From: Sporomusa malonica | Lineage (GTDB): Bacteria > Bacillota > Negativicutes > Sporomusales > Sporomusaceae | Length of the DNA: 64,000 nucleotides | Reading direction: 5' to 3' | NCBI RefSeq assembly: GCF_900176355.1 | Contig: NZ_FWXI01000001.1 | Span: forward strand, 62,001-126,000 | Shown here: positions 52,914-61,940 of the stretch, piece by piece | Layout: each line of letters starts with the position of its first letter | How positions within the stretch are numbered: position 1 is the stretch's first letter | Position numbers and translations under genes: made by a program | The notes under the pieces: generated by a model | The model's input: the letters and a program-made list of their open reading frames with translations, nothing else | Told to the model about the DNA's origin: nothing | Databases searched by the model: none

Positions 52914-52967
52914 AAAAAGCAGAGACTGCGAGTATAGAGCGTTCTACTCGCAGTCTCTGCTTTTTTG
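52914..52967. terminator. Perfect 21-bp terminator
   Basis: 52914-52934 pairs perfectly with 52945-52965, 10-nt loop, T6 on the plus strand and A5 on the other side. It ends the oxidoreductase pair. The 317-nt gap 52848-53164 holds this terminator and one small ORF. Confidence 0.92.
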
Positions 52968-53002
52968 ATAGTTGTTATAAAAATAAACTTCAGGAGTGAT
53001 TA

Positions 53003-53095
53003 ATGATAATTGTACTTGAACGTATTGGGTTTGGGGGCAGACCGTCCAATTTTGCATTAACGAGCAGGACATTTAAACGAACAGTAGTATATTAA
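53003..53095 (+). CDS. Possible 30-residue small ORF
   Basis: CAGGAGTGATTA precedes an ATG that opens a 30-codon frame (starting MIIVLERIGFGGRPSNF), ending in TAA 69 nt before the second nitroreductase gene. No similarity is recognised. The RBS is good, coding evidence is otherwise absent. Confidence 0.3.
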   Translation: MIIVLERIGFGGRPSNFALTSRTFKRTVVY

Positions 53096-53164
53096 CTATT
53101 AATCATTATTAGAAAATCGGGAATTATTTTTAAACGCAAACAGATAAATTTGGGAGGGTTATTG

Positions 53165-53734
53165 ATGTTCAGTGATATTGTAAAAGCAAATCGCAGTTAC
53201 CGGCGGTTTTTTGAACAGGAAGCAGTTACGAGAGATACTTTGCTTACTCTTGTGGATTATGCCAGGCTGGTTCCCTCAGGTGCCAATAAACAGGCGCTTA
53301 GATATTATATCGCTTGTGAGCAACCACTTAACGGTCAAATCTTTGCTACTTTGGGCTGGGCAGGCTATTTAAAAGAATGGCAAGGACCTGTTGCCGGAGA
53401 ACGGCCGGCAGCTTATATTGTCATTGTTCAGGAAAAAGGCTATAAGATGGGGACCAGTTTTGATGCAGGTATTGCTGCGCAGACCATCTTACTCGGGGCG
53501 ACAGAAATCGGACTGGGAGGGTGTATGATTGGGAATATTCAGCATGCCAAATTGCAAGCCGTATTGAACCTAGCGGACTCCTTTGAGATATTGTTGGTGA
53601 TTGCACTAGGCAAACCGAAAGAAAAGGTTACTATTGAGGAAATCGAGACAGATGGTGATATCAAATATTGGCGGGATGAAAACCAGGTTCATCATGTTCC
53701 TAAACGTCAATTGAAAGATATAGTAATAATCTAA
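53165..53734 (+). CDS. Nitroreductase-family flavoprotein 2
   Basis: 189 residues: IVKANRSYRRFFEQEAVTRD near 5-24, ARLVPSGANKQALRYYI near 35-51, then GIAAQTILLGATEIGLGGCM near 105-124. It belongs to the BluB/NfsA-like superfamily but lacks clear BluB signatures. The ATG at 53165 follows TTGGGAGGGTTATTG. The NifU-like gene starts 32 nt after its stop, suggesting one transcript with the scaffold and the E1-like enzyme. Confidence 0.88.
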   Translation: MFSDIVKANRSYRRFFEQEAVTRDTLLTLVDYARLVPSGANKQALRYYIACEQPLNGQIFATLGWAGYLKEWQGPVAGERPAAYIVIVQEKGYKMGTSFDAGIAAQTILLGATEIGLGGCMIGNIQHAKLQAVLNLADSFEILLVIALGKPKEKVTIEEIETDGDIKYWRDENQVHHVPKRQLKDIVII

Positions 53735-53766
53735 TAGGTAAGTCACTTTAATAGGAGGCGACATCT

Positions 53767-54180
53767 ATGTACAATGACACCGTACTTGATCATTTCTCAG
53801 ATCCGAGAAATATCGGTGAAATAGCCGATGCAGACGGGATTGGCACTATGGGAAACCCTTTAGACGGTGACCTGATAACTATCTACGTAAAAATCAAAGA
53901 CAACGTTTTGACAGAAGTCAAAGTTAAAACTTTCGGTTGTGCGGCTGCGATAGCAGCAAGCAGTATGGTTACCGTTATGGCTAGTGGCGAGACGGTTAAA
54001 GCAGCGCTGCAGATAACAAACGAAGCAGTGGCCGAAGCCTTAGGTGGGCTGCCTCCGAAAAAAATAAAATGTTCAAATATCGCCGCCGATGCGCTTCATA
54101 ATGCCATTGCAGATTATTACGCTAAAGTAGATACTCAGGGAGGCGATCACAGTGATTCTTGCCAGGGAACAGATAAATAG
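53767..54180 (+). CDS. NifU/IscU-like scaffold with first cluster cysteine replaced
   Basis: 137 residues of the NifU_N fold (LDHFSDPRNIGEIADADGIG). Standard scaffolds bind Fe-S clusters with three Cys. Two are present, Cys58 (KTFGCAAAIAASS) and Cys102 (KIKCSNIAADAL). The first, in the usual GNPxCGD motif, is Asp33 (GNPLDGD). This may alter cluster stability or mean a sulfur-relay role. The C-terminal 15 residues are polar with one Cys. Overlaps the E1-like gene by 29 nt. RBS ATAGGAGGCGACATCT. Confidence 0.85.
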   Translation: MYNDTVLDHFSDPRNIGEIADADGIGTMGNPLDGDLITIYVKIKDNVLTEVKVKTFGCAAAIAASSMVTVMASGETVKAALQITNEAVAEALGGLPPKKIKCSNIAADALHNAIADYYAKVDTQGGDHSDSCQGTDK

Positions 54181-55585
54181 ATATTTGCGACATATTATTA
54201 TGCCGGAAATTAGCGGCCCAGGGCAGAAAAAACTTCTGGAAACAACTGTTTTTGTATGTGGGGAAAACATAAACGCTGCAGCTCCGGCAATATATTACCT
54301 GGCTGCATCTGGTATAGGCTGCATAAACTGTCATTTTGAAACCCCGGAAGGGTTTGACAGGCTTGCGGCAAGTATACGAGATTTAAATAGTGATGTGTCA
54401 ATTGCGTTAGCTGGCAGCAAGGATAGTGAGATTCGGATTTTCTTAGGCCGACCGGAATTTATTATCAAGCAGAGCGATAATATAGCAGAAGGTTTTGTTC
54501 CGTCCATAATAGCCCTTCAGAATGGCTGGAAGGGGGGCATTGAGGTATTTAGAGATCTGGCGGCAGCAAGATCTTTTCTGGCAGTATTATCGGCTGGGCG
54601 GCAACCAGTTGATGTCTGCCCTAAAGATAATCTTATAAAAAATGGAGTATTTTCTAGCTGCTTTTCAGGTGCATTATGTGCTATGGAAGTCGTAAAACTA
54701 GTACTTGCTATCGGTGAAACGGCAGATGACTTGCTATACTTTAACCTGCTGTCCATGGATTTTATTAAGGCCAGCCAAGAAGATTCTGCCCGTAAAATAG
54801 TCGAATTGTGCACATTAAAACCCGAAGAGTGCCAGGAAACCAGACTGGAGCAAGGCAAGGTATTAATTGTAGGAACTGGAGGACTCGGCTCTCCGGCTGC
54901 CTACGCCCTTGCATCTGCAGGAATCGGAACAATTGGTTTGGTGGATTATGACACTGTTGAAATAAGCAACCTTAACCGCCAAATACTTCATACCGTTTCA
55001 AGAATTGGCATGCCTAAAGTAGAATCAGCTGCAATATTTCTAAAAAGCCTGAACCCAGAGCTTACTGTCAATGTCTACAATACCAGCCTGACTAAGGAAA
55101 ATGTCTTTGATATCCTTGAAGGATATGATGTTGTCATCGTTGCGGTGGATAATTTTCCTGCACGTTTTCTGCTTAATGATGCCTGCTTCTTTGCAGGAAA
55201 ACCGATGATTGATGCCGGTGTAATCAGATTTGACGGTACTTCCATGACCATCATTTCTAAGGAGATAGGCCCCTGCTATCGCTGCACACTGCCTGATATT
55301 CCCACATCAGGCAAGATTCCATCATGTGCTGAGACCGGCGTACTAGGGCCTTTGCCAGGAATTATGGGCTTCATTCAGTCAGCCGAAGCCGCAAAATTAT
55401 TATCCAGCCAAGGGCAGCTTCTAAGTGACAGGGTTGTTTACTTTGACGGACTGTTTAGCAGCTTCCACACGCTAAGGTTAAATAAAGATGATAACTGCGC
55501 ATTATGTGGCACAAATCCTACTATCCACGAACTTCAGAAATATGATTTTGTGTGCGCGGACGCTGGTGATCAAGAGACTCAATGA
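54152..55585 (+). CDS. Two-domain E1-like adenylyltransferase (ThiF/MoeB/HesA family)
   Basis: 477 residues. The N-terminal part (about 1-230) looks like a degenerate ThiF fold: INRYLRHIIMPEISGPGQKK is conserved, but the nucleotide loop has become CGENINAAAPA. The C-terminal part is intact: GTGGLG at 241-246, SNLNRQILH, the CxxC zinc pairs CYRC and CALC, and the catalytic-Cys loop PSCAETGVLGPLPGIMG. It should adenylate the C-terminus of a ubiquitin-like sulfur carrier or a small molecule; no ThiS/MoaD gene is nearby. GTG 54152 lies 8 nt after GGGAGG, inside the scaffold gene. Confidence 0.85.
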   Translation: MILAREQINRYLRHIIMPEISGPGQKKLLETTVFVCGENINAAAPAIYYLAASGIGCINCHFETPEGFDRLAASIRDLNSDVSIALAGSKDSEIRIFLGRPEFIIKQSDNIAEGFVPSIIALQNGWKGGIEVFRDLAAARSFLAVLSAGRQPVDVCPKDNLIKNGVFSSCFSGALCAMEVVKLVLAIGETADDLLYFNLLSMDFIKASQEDSARKIVELCTLKPEECQETRLEQGKVLIVGTGGLGSPAAYALASAGIGTIGLVDYDTVEISNLNRQILHTVSRIGMPKVESAAIFLKSLNPELTVNVYNTSLTKENVFDILEGYDVVIVAVDNFPARFLLNDACFFAGKPMIDAGVIRFDGTSMTIISKEIGPCYRCTLPDIPTSGKIPSCAETGVLGPLPGIMGFIQSAEAAKLLSSQGQLLSDRVVYFDGLFSSFHTLRLNKDDNCALCGTNPTIHELQKYDFVCADAGDQETQ

Positions 55586-55627
55586 CATTGGTATTCAAAG
55601 ATAGTCATGATGAGGCAGTAGCATGAG

Positions 55628-55660
55628 TGAGCCCCCAGGAAGTTTAATCCAGGGGGCTCA
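55628..55660. terminator. Hairpin between convergent E1-like and aminotransferase genes
   Basis: TGAGCCCCC (55628-55636) pairs with GGGGGCTCA (55652-55660), with GGA/TCC inside. There is no T-run on either side, so termination efficiency is uncertain. Confidence 0.55.
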
Positions 55661-55712
55661 GCATGGTCAATATGAATCAACACTCAACTGGTTATTGCGT
55701 TTTAGTTTATTG

Positions 55713-57002
55713 TCACAGTGCTCTTTTTTCTAATTCCTGCTCAACGCTAATCAACTGGATACAAAGCGTAAATAGTTCCATAGCTTGCTTTAACTCTGCT
55801 AGCGGCGGGAAGGTGGGAGCAAGGCGGATGTTGTTATCTTTGGGGTCTTTACCGTAAGGGAAGGTGGCTCCAGCCGGGGTAAGAACAACGCCGGCTGCCG
55901 CAGTCTTAGCCACTATTTTTTTCGCACATCCTGGCAGGGTGTTAACACTGATGAAATAGCCGCCTTGCGGCTTACTCCACGAGGCCAGATTTTGGCCACC
56001 CAATTCAGTTTCCATAATGGCTATTGCCAAATCAAATTTTGGTTTGATGATCGCTGCATGCTTGCGCATATGGGCTTCAATTCCTGCTAGATCATTAAAG
56101 AACCGGACATGCCGCAATTGATTCAATTTGTCAGGACCGATAGTTTGAATACTGAGATGCTTTTTAAACCAACTGATATTGGTTTCACTACTGGCCAGCA
56201 CAGCAATACCGGAACCGGCAAAGCTGACCTTGGAAGTGGAGCCGAATACCAAAACCCTGTCAGGATTCCCGGCCTGCTTACACTCATCCAGAATGTTTAA
56301 TAACCGGGGCGGGGTATCGGTCAGGTGATGCACGGTGTAAGCATTATCCCAGAAAATCCGGAAATCAGGGGCTTTGACAGGCATAGCTGCCAACCGCTTT
56401 ACTACAGCATCAGAATAGGTGATGCCTGTGGGATTACTGTGTTTGGGCACACACCAAATACCTTTAATTGACGAATCAGCGGCTACCAATTGTTCCACCT
56501 GCGTCATATCTGGGCCATCATGCTGATAGTTAATAGGTATCATCTCAATACCAAGATGTTCACAAATGGCAAAATGCCGGTCATATCCGGGGCTGGGGCA
56601 GAGAAATTTTACTTGCGGCAGTTTTACCCAAGGGGTTTCACTGTCCGGCAAGCCGAGTAACATTGCCCGGGCAATTAAATCATACATCAGACTTAAACTG
56701 GAATTGCCCCCAATGATTATTTCATTAGGGCTTGCCTCTAAAACCTGAGAAAAAAGTTGCTTGGCCTCGGGGATTCCGTCTACTCCGCCATAATTTCGGC
56801 AGTCAGTTCCATCGGCGGCTTTGTAATCGGTTTGAGTGAGACAATCTAAAAGTCCGGAAGCAAGGTTTAGTTGATCCAGGCTTGGTATGCCACGCGACAT
56901 ATTTAGTTTTAGCTTCTGTGCCTGAAATTCTTCATAACGGTGGACTAATGCAGAATAGTGCTCTTGTAACATCTGATCATTCATTTTTTCTAGCTCAGTC
57001 AT
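55713..57002 (-). CDS. Class I aminotransferase, MocR/AspB-4-like type
   Basis: 429 residues of a fold-type I aminotransferase subgroup (PF12897-like): RNYGGVDGIPEAKQLFSQ near 70-87, NPTGITYSDAVVKRL near 190, WDNAYTVHHL near 219, and the PLP lysine in FGSTSKVSFAGSGIA near 254-268. Likely an aspartate or other amino-acid aminotransferase. CAAAGGAGCGATGCAAA precedes the ATG. Stands alone on this strand. Confidence 0.87.
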   Translation of the reverse strand: MTELEKMNDQMLQEHYSALVHRYEEFQAQKLKLNMSRGIPSLDQLNLASGLLDCLTQTDYKAADGTDCRNYGGVDGIPEAKQLFSQVLEASPNEIIIGGNSSLSLMYDLIARAMLLGLPDSETPWVKLPQVKFLCPSPGYDRHFAICEHLGIEMIPINYQHDGPDMTQVEQLVAADSSIKGIWCVPKHSNPTGITYSDAVVKRLAAMPVKAPDFRIFWDNAYTVHHLTDTPPRLLNILDECKQAGNPDRVLVFGSTSKVSFAGSGIAVLASSETNISWFKKHLSIQTIGPDKLNQLRHVRFFNDLAGIEAHMRKHAAIIKPKFDLAIAIMETELGGQNLASWSKPQGGYFISVNTLPGCAKKIVAKTAAAGVVLTPAGATFPYGKDPKDNNIRLAPTFPPLAELKQAMELFTLCIQLISVEQELEKRAL

Positions 57003-57248
57003 TTTGCATCGCTCCTTTGTACTCTCTATATTATACAGGATCTGTTAAATTATGGGCAATAAAATTATGAATTATTTCCCATTATCGCAATACCGTAGCC
57101 ATATAACATATTTGCCATAATATAACTACTCCATCACTTAGCTTATTATTCTCTACTAATATCAATAGTTAAAAAATTTAAGTGTTCACATGTCTAACTT
57201 ACAGAAAGTGTATATTTCCTGGAAATTTATAGAATATCTAGAAGGATA

Positions 57249-57276
57249 TTGATATCTTTTGGCGAAACAATATATT
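57249..57276 (+). promoter_or_regulatory. Promoter of the kinase-tct operon
   Basis: TTGATA (57249-57254) and TATATT (57271-57276) are 16 bp apart, about 80 nt before the kinase start. The 360-nt gap 57003-57362 is very AT-rich and holds otherwise nothing recognised. Confidence 0.55.
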
Positions 57277-57362
57277 AACTATTTAGGTAATTTTTGTATT
57301 ATAAGAAAAAATATCATCGGATAAAGTGTGAGGTGCTACACAATTTTAAGGAGCCGGAAACG

Positions 57363-58802
57363 ATGAAAAAAATCAATCTAACAACAAAACTGAACTTTAA
57401 AATAGTTTTTGTTGTTTTGTTGCTAATGATCACTGTTACTGCTTATAACCATTGGCTCTATGTACAAGAGGAGAACAATAAAAATGTCGCTTTGCTTATG
57501 TCTATTACCGAGTTTCTTGTTCAAAAAAAGCCTGCCGGTTCCTTTGTGGAGATTGCCGTCAGGCAGGGCAGTGCCAATCAGCCAGTTCAGGAACAGGTTT
57601 TGGCTATCAATAAAGAGCTTCAACCTATTTTGAATGATGTATTCGTACCAGGGAACATAATAAAATTTGGCTTTTACTCTCGACAGTATGAACGTATTGT
57701 TGGCATTGGGCCACACTTAGATACTTCGCTACTTATCGGCATTGACCCTGGTAAGATTAAAACAATCTATGCAACAAATTCCGATCAACTGATAAAAAAT
57801 AATAACTCACTTGTCTGGCATGGTGCAAATACACTTGCCTACACCAAGCCAATTAGTGAAAATGGCGTTATCATTGGCCATGCGTTTGCTTCTATCAACC
57901 AGGATGCCGTTTACTCAGCAATTTGGAAAAGAACAATAAGTACCTTTTTAGGTGCCTTTCTCATGTTGTTAGTATGTGTCGCTATCTTTCGCGAGTTATT
58001 TGTTAAATTAAAAAAAGACCTTCAATTATTTGCTGAATCGATTCTTGATGGGCGCACTTACAATTATGAGAGTGAAATCGAGGAATTCACCCCTATTCTA
58101 AAATACATCAGTGAACAAACGGAAAAAATGACAAAACTGGACAGATTGAACATAATTGGTGAGATGGCTGCTGGTATCGCCCATGAAATACGAAATCCAA
58201 TGACAACAGTGAGGGGATTTTTGCAGTTTTTAAATACTAAACAAGAATTCACAAAACAAAAAGAAAACTTCGACCTTATGATTGATGAGCTAGATCGTGC
58301 CAACAGTATTATTACAGAATTTTTATCACTTGCGAAAAATAGGACCATGGAATTTAGCGAAACTAATTTAAATACCGTCATACATGATATTTTTCCCTTA
58401 CTGCAGGCAGACGCTTTACGTAATAATTGTGAGATAAAGGTTACTTTAGGCGATATTCCTAATGTATCTATAGACAAGAGCAGTATCCGTCAACTTATTT
58501 TAAATCTGGTACGAAACGGGCTGGATGCCATGCCTGGAAGCGGGATAATTAACATTCATACCGAAACAGTTGAATCCAAAGTGCTATTATCTATCAAAGA
58601 TTGCGGAATAGGTATTCCACCGGAAATCCGGGACAAGCTTGGAACCCCTTTTTTTACCACCAAAGAACAAGGCACCGGCTTAGGTTTAGCCATTTGTTAT
58701 CAGATTGTACAGCGTCATTCAGCAACACTGACTATTGACAGCGAGCAAGGAAAAGGGACTACCTTTACAATCGGGTTCGATGTAAAAGACGCAAATAGTT
58801 GA
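57363..58802 (+). CDS. Membrane sensor histidine kinase linked to a tricarboxylate transporter
   Basis: 479 residues. TM1 (about 12-30), an extracytoplasmic sensor of about 150 residues, TM2 (about 195-215), then HisKA with His in IAHEIRNPMTTVRGFLQF and HATPase_c (NLVRNGLDAMPGSG, DCGIGIP, GTGLGLAICYQ). The kinase core is paralogous to the 29835 kinase and sporulation-kinase-like. No response regulator is nearby. tctB starts 10 nt after its stop, so sensing and transport genes share a transcript. ATG 57363 follows AAGGAGCCGGAAACG. Confidence 0.9.
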   Translation: MKKINLTTKLNFKIVFVVLLLMITVTAYNHWLYVQEENNKNVALLMSITEFLVQKKPAGSFVEIAVRQGSANQPVQEQVLAINKELQPILNDVFVPGNIIKFGFYSRQYERIVGIGPHLDTSLLIGIDPGKIKTIYATNSDQLIKNNNSLVWHGANTLAYTKPISENGVIIGHAFASINQDAVYSAIWKRTISTFLGAFLMLLVCVAIFRELFVKLKKDLQLFAESILDGRTYNYESEIEEFTPILKYISEQTEKMTKLDRLNIIGEMAAGIAHEIRNPMTTVRGFLQFLNTKQEFTKQKENFDLMIDELDRANSIITEFLSLAKNRTMEFSETNLNTVIHDIFPLLQADALRNNCEIKVTLGDIPNVSIDKSSIRQLILNLVRNGLDAMPGSGIINIHTETVESKVLLSIKDCGIGIPPEIRDKLGTPFFTTKEQGTGLGLAICYQIVQRHSATLTIDSEQGKGTTFTIGFDVKDANS

Positions 58803-58812
58803 GGTGAGATAT

Positions 58813-59232
58813 ATGGCTGAAAGAATAATAACCATGTCCTTTTTACTTGGAAGTATTATCTATCTGTTTGGAGCACAACAACTTACATTTGGCACTGTAG
58901 CGTCACCTAAATCCGGGTTTCTTCCTCATCTGGCAGGAGTGGCTGGCATCGCATTGGCATTGGCGCTTCTTGTCATACAATTACGCACGAAAAAAACGAT
59001 AGTGAAAGATACGGTCGACTGGACAAAGTTCCTTTTTGTCATTATTGGGCTGTTAGTTTATATTACCATTCTAAATACTATCGGTTATCTTGCTGCGGCA
59101 TTCATATTCCTGCTCTATTTGTTTAAGGTAGCCGATACAGGGGGGTGGATAGCTCCGGTTGCAATGGCGGCCGGCAGTTCAGCAGTATTTTATCTTATAT
59201 TTGGGCACTATTTGGCAGTTACGCTACCATAG
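58813..59232 (+). CDS. tctB: Tripartite tricarboxylate transporter small subunit TctB
   Basis: 139 residues with four membrane helices (ITMSFLLGSIIYLFGAQQL; LPHLAGVAGIALALALLVIQ; FLFVIIGLLVYITIL; AAFIFLLYLF). Position between a kinase and tctA confirms TctB despite low conservation. ATG 58813 is preceded by TTGAGGTGAGATAT. Confidence 0.85.
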   Translation: MAERIITMSFLLGSIIYLFGAQQLTFGTVASPKSGFLPHLAGVAGIALALALLVIQLRTKKTIVKDTVDWTKFLFVIIGLLVYITILNTIGYLAAAFIFLLYLFKVADTGGWIAPVAMAAGSSAVFYLIFGHYLAVTLP

Positions 59233-59251
59233 GGCTACGGGGGTAAGAAAA

Positions 59252-60760
59252 TTGGAAACATTGAGTCTGTTGCTGCAAGGATTTACTATTAGTATTATTC
59301 CGGCCAATTTATTAGCCTGTACCATTGGGGTTCTTATCGGCACGCTGGTAGGGGTACTGCCAGGAATTGGCACGGTTAGCACCATTGCCTTGTTACTACC
59401 TTTCAGCTATAGCATGGATAGTACCGCTGCCTTAATCATGTTTGCCGGAATCTATTATGGATCAAAGTTTGGCGGGTCGACAACCTCAATTCTGCTAAAT
59501 GTTCCCGGGGAAGCCGCCTCGGTCGTTACTTGCCTGGATGGCTACCCTATGGCACAGTTGGGACGGGCAGGAGCAGCGCTGGCAGTATCAGCCATTGGTT
59601 CTTTTGTTGCCAGTACCATTGGCGTAATTGGGCTAACGCTTTTTGCTCCGCCCTTAGCGCAGGCGGCGCTGGCCTTTGGTCCACCAGAGTACTTTGCCCT
59701 GGCCCTGGTAGGACTAATCATTCTAACGAATCTGACTGGTACCTCTACCCTCAAGTCAGCGATGATGGTTGTCGTCGGCATTATGCTCGGCACCATTGGG
59801 CTGGATAGCTTATCTGGTATCAGCCGTTTTACTTTAGGATTTGATGAAATGGATAGAGGCTTTGAATTATCAATTTTGGCTATGGGCATGTTTGGCATTG
59901 GAGAAATTCTTACTGTAATGACAAAAACGACTACTCCCCCCAGCCTCCCCACCATACGTTTCCGGGATTTATATCCTACCAGAGAAGAGTGGCGGCGTTC
60001 AGTCCCGCCGATGTTTCGCGGGGGAATTGTCGGTTTCCTGGTCGGTTTACTGCCCGGTCCGGCGGCAACAATCGCTAGTTTTGTATCCTACTCACTGGAA
60101 AAACGCTGCAGCAAAAATCCAGCTGAATTTGGCCATGGTGCTATTGAGGGGGTAGCCGGCCCGGAGTCAGCCAACAATTCTGCCATTTCGGCCACCATGA
60201 TTCCTTTATTGTCGCTGGGTCTGCCTTTCTGTGGCGCTACAGCTATCTTACTCAGTGGCTTTATGATTCATGGCATTACCCCTGGACCAGCACTAATAAC
60301 ACAGCAGCCTGACCTGTTTTGGGGTTTGATTACCAGTATGTATATTGGCAGTGTACTACTTCTGATTATAAATTTGCCGTTAATCGGTATTTTTGTCCAA
60401 CTGCTCAAAACGCCACTTAATATTCTGATGCCGCTTATCGCCTTATTGACCCTAACCGGAGCGTATTCTATCAATAATAGTATGTCTGACTTGGTTTGGA
60501 TTGTTATTTTTGGCGTAGTCGGTTTTTTTCTCCGCCGGACAGGATTTGAACCAGGACCGTTGCTAATTGGTGTAATCCTCGGGCCAGGTCTGGAACAAGG
60601 ATTAGTACGCGGATTAATTATTTGCGATGGCAACATCTGGTCACTTTTTACCCGCCCTCTTGCTGGCAGCATTCTAGCAGTGGGAGTTTTAGTCATTCTC
60701 TATAACACTACGAACTGGTTTATTAAGGACAACAAGCGGCGAAAGGAGGAGCACTGCTAA
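59252..60760 (+). CDS. tctA: Tripartite tricarboxylate transporter large subunit TctA
   Basis: 502 residues, about twelve membrane helices. Conserved segments GVLIGTLVGVLPGIGTVSTI near 25-44, YYGSKFGGSTTSILLNVPGE near 67-86, and FGHGAIEGVAGPESANNSAI-like region in the second half. It uses the ion gradient to import the solute delivered by TctC. TTG 59252 is taken as start: the family begins there and ACGGGGGTAAG precedes it. Confidence 0.93.
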   Translation: METLSLLLQGFTISIIPANLLACTIGVLIGTLVGVLPGIGTVSTIALLLPFSYSMDSTAALIMFAGIYYGSKFGGSTTSILLNVPGEAASVVTCLDGYPMAQLGRAGAALAVSAIGSFVASTIGVIGLTLFAPPLAQAALAFGPPEYFALALVGLIILTNLTGTSTLKSAMMVVVGIMLGTIGLDSLSGISRFTLGFDEMDRGFELSILAMGMFGIGEILTVMTKTTTPPSLPTIRFRDLYPTREEWRRSVPPMFRGGIVGFLVGLLPGPAATIASFVSYSLEKRCSKNPAEFGHGAIEGVAGPESANNSAISATMIPLLSLGLPFCGATAILLSGFMIHGITPGPALITQQPDLFWGLITSMYIGSVLLLIINLPLIGIFVQLLKTPLNILMPLIALLTLTGAYSINNSMSDLVWIVIFGVVGFFLRRTGFEPGPLLIGVILGPGLEQGLVRGLIICDGNIWSLFTRPLAGSILAVGVLVILYNTTNWFIKDNKRRKEEHC

Positions 60761-60786
60761 TAAATAAGTAGGGAGGTTAAACATCA

Positions 60787-61806
60787 GTGCGAAAAAAATC
60801 ACTATCTTTAACGGCAATATGTATATTTCTCATCTCAATAATACTGGGAGGTTGTGCCACTATGTCCAGTACACCGGCAGCTACAACTACAAAATTCCCT
60901 GATAAACCGATTACCGTAATCGTACCTTTTAGTGTAGGTGGAGGCTTAGATCTAACAGCTAGATCATTGGAGAAATTGGCGCCTAAACACTTAGGTCAAC
61001 CTTTGATTGTTATAAATAAGCCTGGCGGCGCAGGGGCAATCGGTTGGAATGAACTGGCTGGAGCCAGCCCGGATGGCTACACGATTGGCGTAACTGCTCC
61101 TGACATGTTGCTGCTATCGCTGTATGGCTCAGGCAAATATGATTATCCAACTGCATTAAGCCCTCTTGCACAGGTTGCATCAGTACCATTAGTACTGGCT
61201 GTTCAAGCTAGTCAACCATGGAAAACACTTAACGACTTAATTGAATATGCTAGAAAAAATCCAGGGAAGCTCAAGTTCGGGCATGGTGGCGTGGGATCAT
61301 TTCCTCATTTAGTTGGTGTGATGGTTGGCCAAGCGGCCGGCATAACCATTGAACAGGTTCCATTTTCCGGAGCAGGTGAGGTTACTGCCGCTTTACTAGG
61401 CGGACATATTCAACTTAGCTTTGTTAACCCTATGGTAGTCAAAGAACATGTAAAGAATGGGACAGTTAGAGTCTTGGCAGCGACAAGCGAGCAACGGATA
61501 GTCGACCCAGTATTATCACAAGTACCTACTTTTAAAGAGCAAGGCCTTGATGTTGTTTTAACTAATTGGTATGGGGTTGCAGTTCCTAAAGAAACACCAA
61601 TAGAAGTAAAAAACAAGTTAGCAAAAGGATTGAAAACCATTATTACAGACCCGGAATTCATAAAGAATATGAATAATGTTGGACTGCAAGTTGAATATTT
61701 GGACCCCCAAGAATCACAAGCCAAATGGTTGGCCAATAGTCAAAAACTTTCCCAAACACTCAACGAAAGCGGCATTTTAGAAAAAATCAAAGCCCAGCGG
61801 AAATAA
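60787..61806 (+). CDS. tctC: Tripartite tricarboxylate transporter receptor TctC (lipoprotein)
   Basis: 339 residues. Signal peptide with lipobox ILGGCA near residue 22, then a TctC domain (PDKPITVIVPFSVGGGLDLT, VVNKPGGAGAIGWNEL-like, FGHGGVGSFPHLVGVMVGQ). It binds citrate or another di/tricarboxylate outside the inner membrane. GTG 60787 is preceded by AGGGAGGTTAAACATCA. Last gene of the kinase-tctBAC operon. Confidence 0.92.
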   Translation: MRKKSLSLTAICIFLISIILGGCATMSSTPAATTTKFPDKPITVIVPFSVGGGLDLTARSLEKLAPKHLGQPLIVINKPGGAGAIGWNELAGASPDGYTIGVTAPDMLLLSLYGSGKYDYPTALSPLAQVASVPLVLAVQASQPWKTLNDLIEYARKNPGKLKFGHGGVGSFPHLVGVMVGQAAGITIEQVPFSGAGEVTAALLGGHIQLSFVNPMVVKEHVKNGTVRVLAATSEQRIVDPVLSQVPTFKEQGLDVVLTNWYGVAVPKETPIEVKNKLAKGLKTIITDPEFIKNMNNVGLQVEYLDPQESQAKWLANSQKLSQTLNESGILEKIKAQRK

Positions 61807-61841
61807 TAGCTGGCACCGCTTAAGTGGCCAAGGGTAACGTA

Positions 61842-61880
61842 AACAAAGGACTTGAGCCATAGTTACAATGGTTCAAGTCC
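61842..61880 (-). terminator. Hairpin between tctC and the convergent adaA-like gene
   Basis: 61848-61860 pairs with 61868-61880 (13 bp, one G-T pair). On the minus strand TTTGTTT follows, so it best serves the adaA-like transcript; on the plus strand there is no T-run. Confidence 0.7.
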
Positions 61881-61940
61881 CTGTTCAAGCATAAGCAATA
61901 CCAATTTTACCGATGTCAGTCTGATCGAAGTATAAGGCTA

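Noticed and set aside
52904-52967. GCTGA followed by CTGC/GCAG and a terminator
   Set aside because: The small stem is part of the perfect 21-bp terminator palindrome, the loop is CAAAAA, and one such match is expected by chance in a window of this size.
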